Source: Prosthecobacter debontii (GTDB lineage: Bacteria; Verrucomicrobiota; Verrucomicrobiia; Verrucomicrobiales; Akkermansiaceae). Taken from it: DNA of 5,409 nucleotides. Shown here piece after piece: positions 5,241 through 5,409 of the stretch (position 1 is its first letter; every line of letters begins with the position of its first letter). The stretch is from the NCBI GenBank assembly GCA_945885485.1, contig CAMCYT010000188.1, positions 1-5,409 on the forward strand, in the 5' to 3' direction. Position numbers and translations under genes: made by a program. Under the pieces are notes generated by a model. The model worked only from the letters and a program-made list of their open reading frames with translations, searched no databases and was not told the origin of the DNA.

Positions 5241-5254
5241 AATTGACGATTGAC
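5241..5254 (+). repeat. Two heptads of the same type between the blocks
   Basis: AATTGAC and GATTGAC are adjacent. A lone GATTGAA lies at 5211-5217. They share the GATTGAC consensus of the right block and have the same orientation. Confidence 0.45.
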
Positions 5255-5327
5255 TCCGTTTCACTCCGTCCAAGCAGTGAGGACTTTGTCATCTTTAAAA
5301 GTTCGCTAATGCTCACTCGGCTTTGAT

Positions 5328-5362
5328 GATTGACGATTTTTGATTGTTGATTTGGGAGATTG
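5328..5362 (+). repeat. Degenerate heptanucleotide tandem repeat, right block
   Basis: Five 7-bp units begin GATTGAC at 5328 and continue with GATTTTT and GATTGTT type units. This is the same consensus as the left block but on the opposite strand, so the two blocks form a loose inverted repeat around about 140 bp with no recognisable gene. Confidence 0.6.
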
Positions 5363-5384
5363 GGCAGCAGGATGCAGCCCCTCC
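5362..5384 (-). repeat. REP-like imperfect palindrome preceded by GGAG
   Basis: On the minus strand GGAG (5384-5381) is followed directly by GGGCTGCATCCTGCTGCCC. The stem is GGGC/GCCC, a T-T mismatch, then GC/GC around a 5-nt loop. This resembles REP sequences with the alternative GGAG leader and is different in sequence from the GTAG pair at 4515-4628. Confidence 0.5.
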
Positions 5385-5409
5385 TTGTTTAATCTTTGAT
5401 GATGAATTT

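Larger units (their letters stand above)
5133..5409. other. Gene-free right end with repeats
   Basis: No convincing coding sequence is seen in these 277 bp. The region contains the two heptad blocks, the intervening GATTGAC copies and the GGAG hairpin. The promoter of the 4650-5132 gene must be here, but no clear boxes stand out among the AT-rich repeats. Confidence 0.6.

Noticed and set aside
5140..5362. CRISPR array
   Set aside because: The repeats are 7 bp, directly adjacent and degenerate, with no spacers of constant length and no cas genes.

Overview
The window looks like chromosomal DNA of a Gram-negative bacterium of moderate GC content, most likely from the Verrucomicrobiota. This placement is inferred from gene style: a secreted acidic protein with three EF-hands, several small exported proteins of unknown function, hairpin-rich intergenic repeats, and no Shine-Dalgarno sequence upstream of any start. 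No marker gene settles the lineage.

Left part (1-1726, all on the minus strand): a compact gene group reads right to left. It encodes a secreted YceI-family protein (polyisoprenoid-binding, lipocalin-like fold), then a trans-isoprenyl diphosphate synthase 13 bp downstream, then an FtsX/MacB-type ABC permease 6 bp further on, which runs off the left edge. The spacing suggests one transcript that makes, binds and possibly exports or positions a polyprenyl lipid. The synthase keeps both aspartate-rich motifs but lacks two of the three basic residues that usually hold isopentenyl diphosphate.

Middle (1727-4037): an 80-bp divergent intergenic region separates YceI from a secreted, cysteine-free, thioredoxin-fold-like (YtfJ-type) protein on the plus strand. 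That gene's stop codon directly abuts the stop of a convergent NAPE-PLD/UlaG-type metallo-beta-lactamase-fold hydrolase, and its probable terminator lies inside the hydrolase gene. Divergent from the hydrolase is a secreted EF-hand protein with a Gly-Gly-Pro repeat. It ends at a perfect 12-bp-stem terminator that can serve both strands.

Right part (4038-5409): two small exported proteins or lipoproteins lie on the minus strand. Between them is an inverted pair of REP-like hairpins, each preceded by GTAG, with compensatory base changes in the stems. This is the layout of a REPIN, the non-autonomous element mobilised by RAYT transposases. Upstream of the last gene are degenerate heptanucleotide repeats in inverted orientation and another hairpin, preceded by GGAG. 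These repeats are the most unusual part of the window; no transposase is present here.
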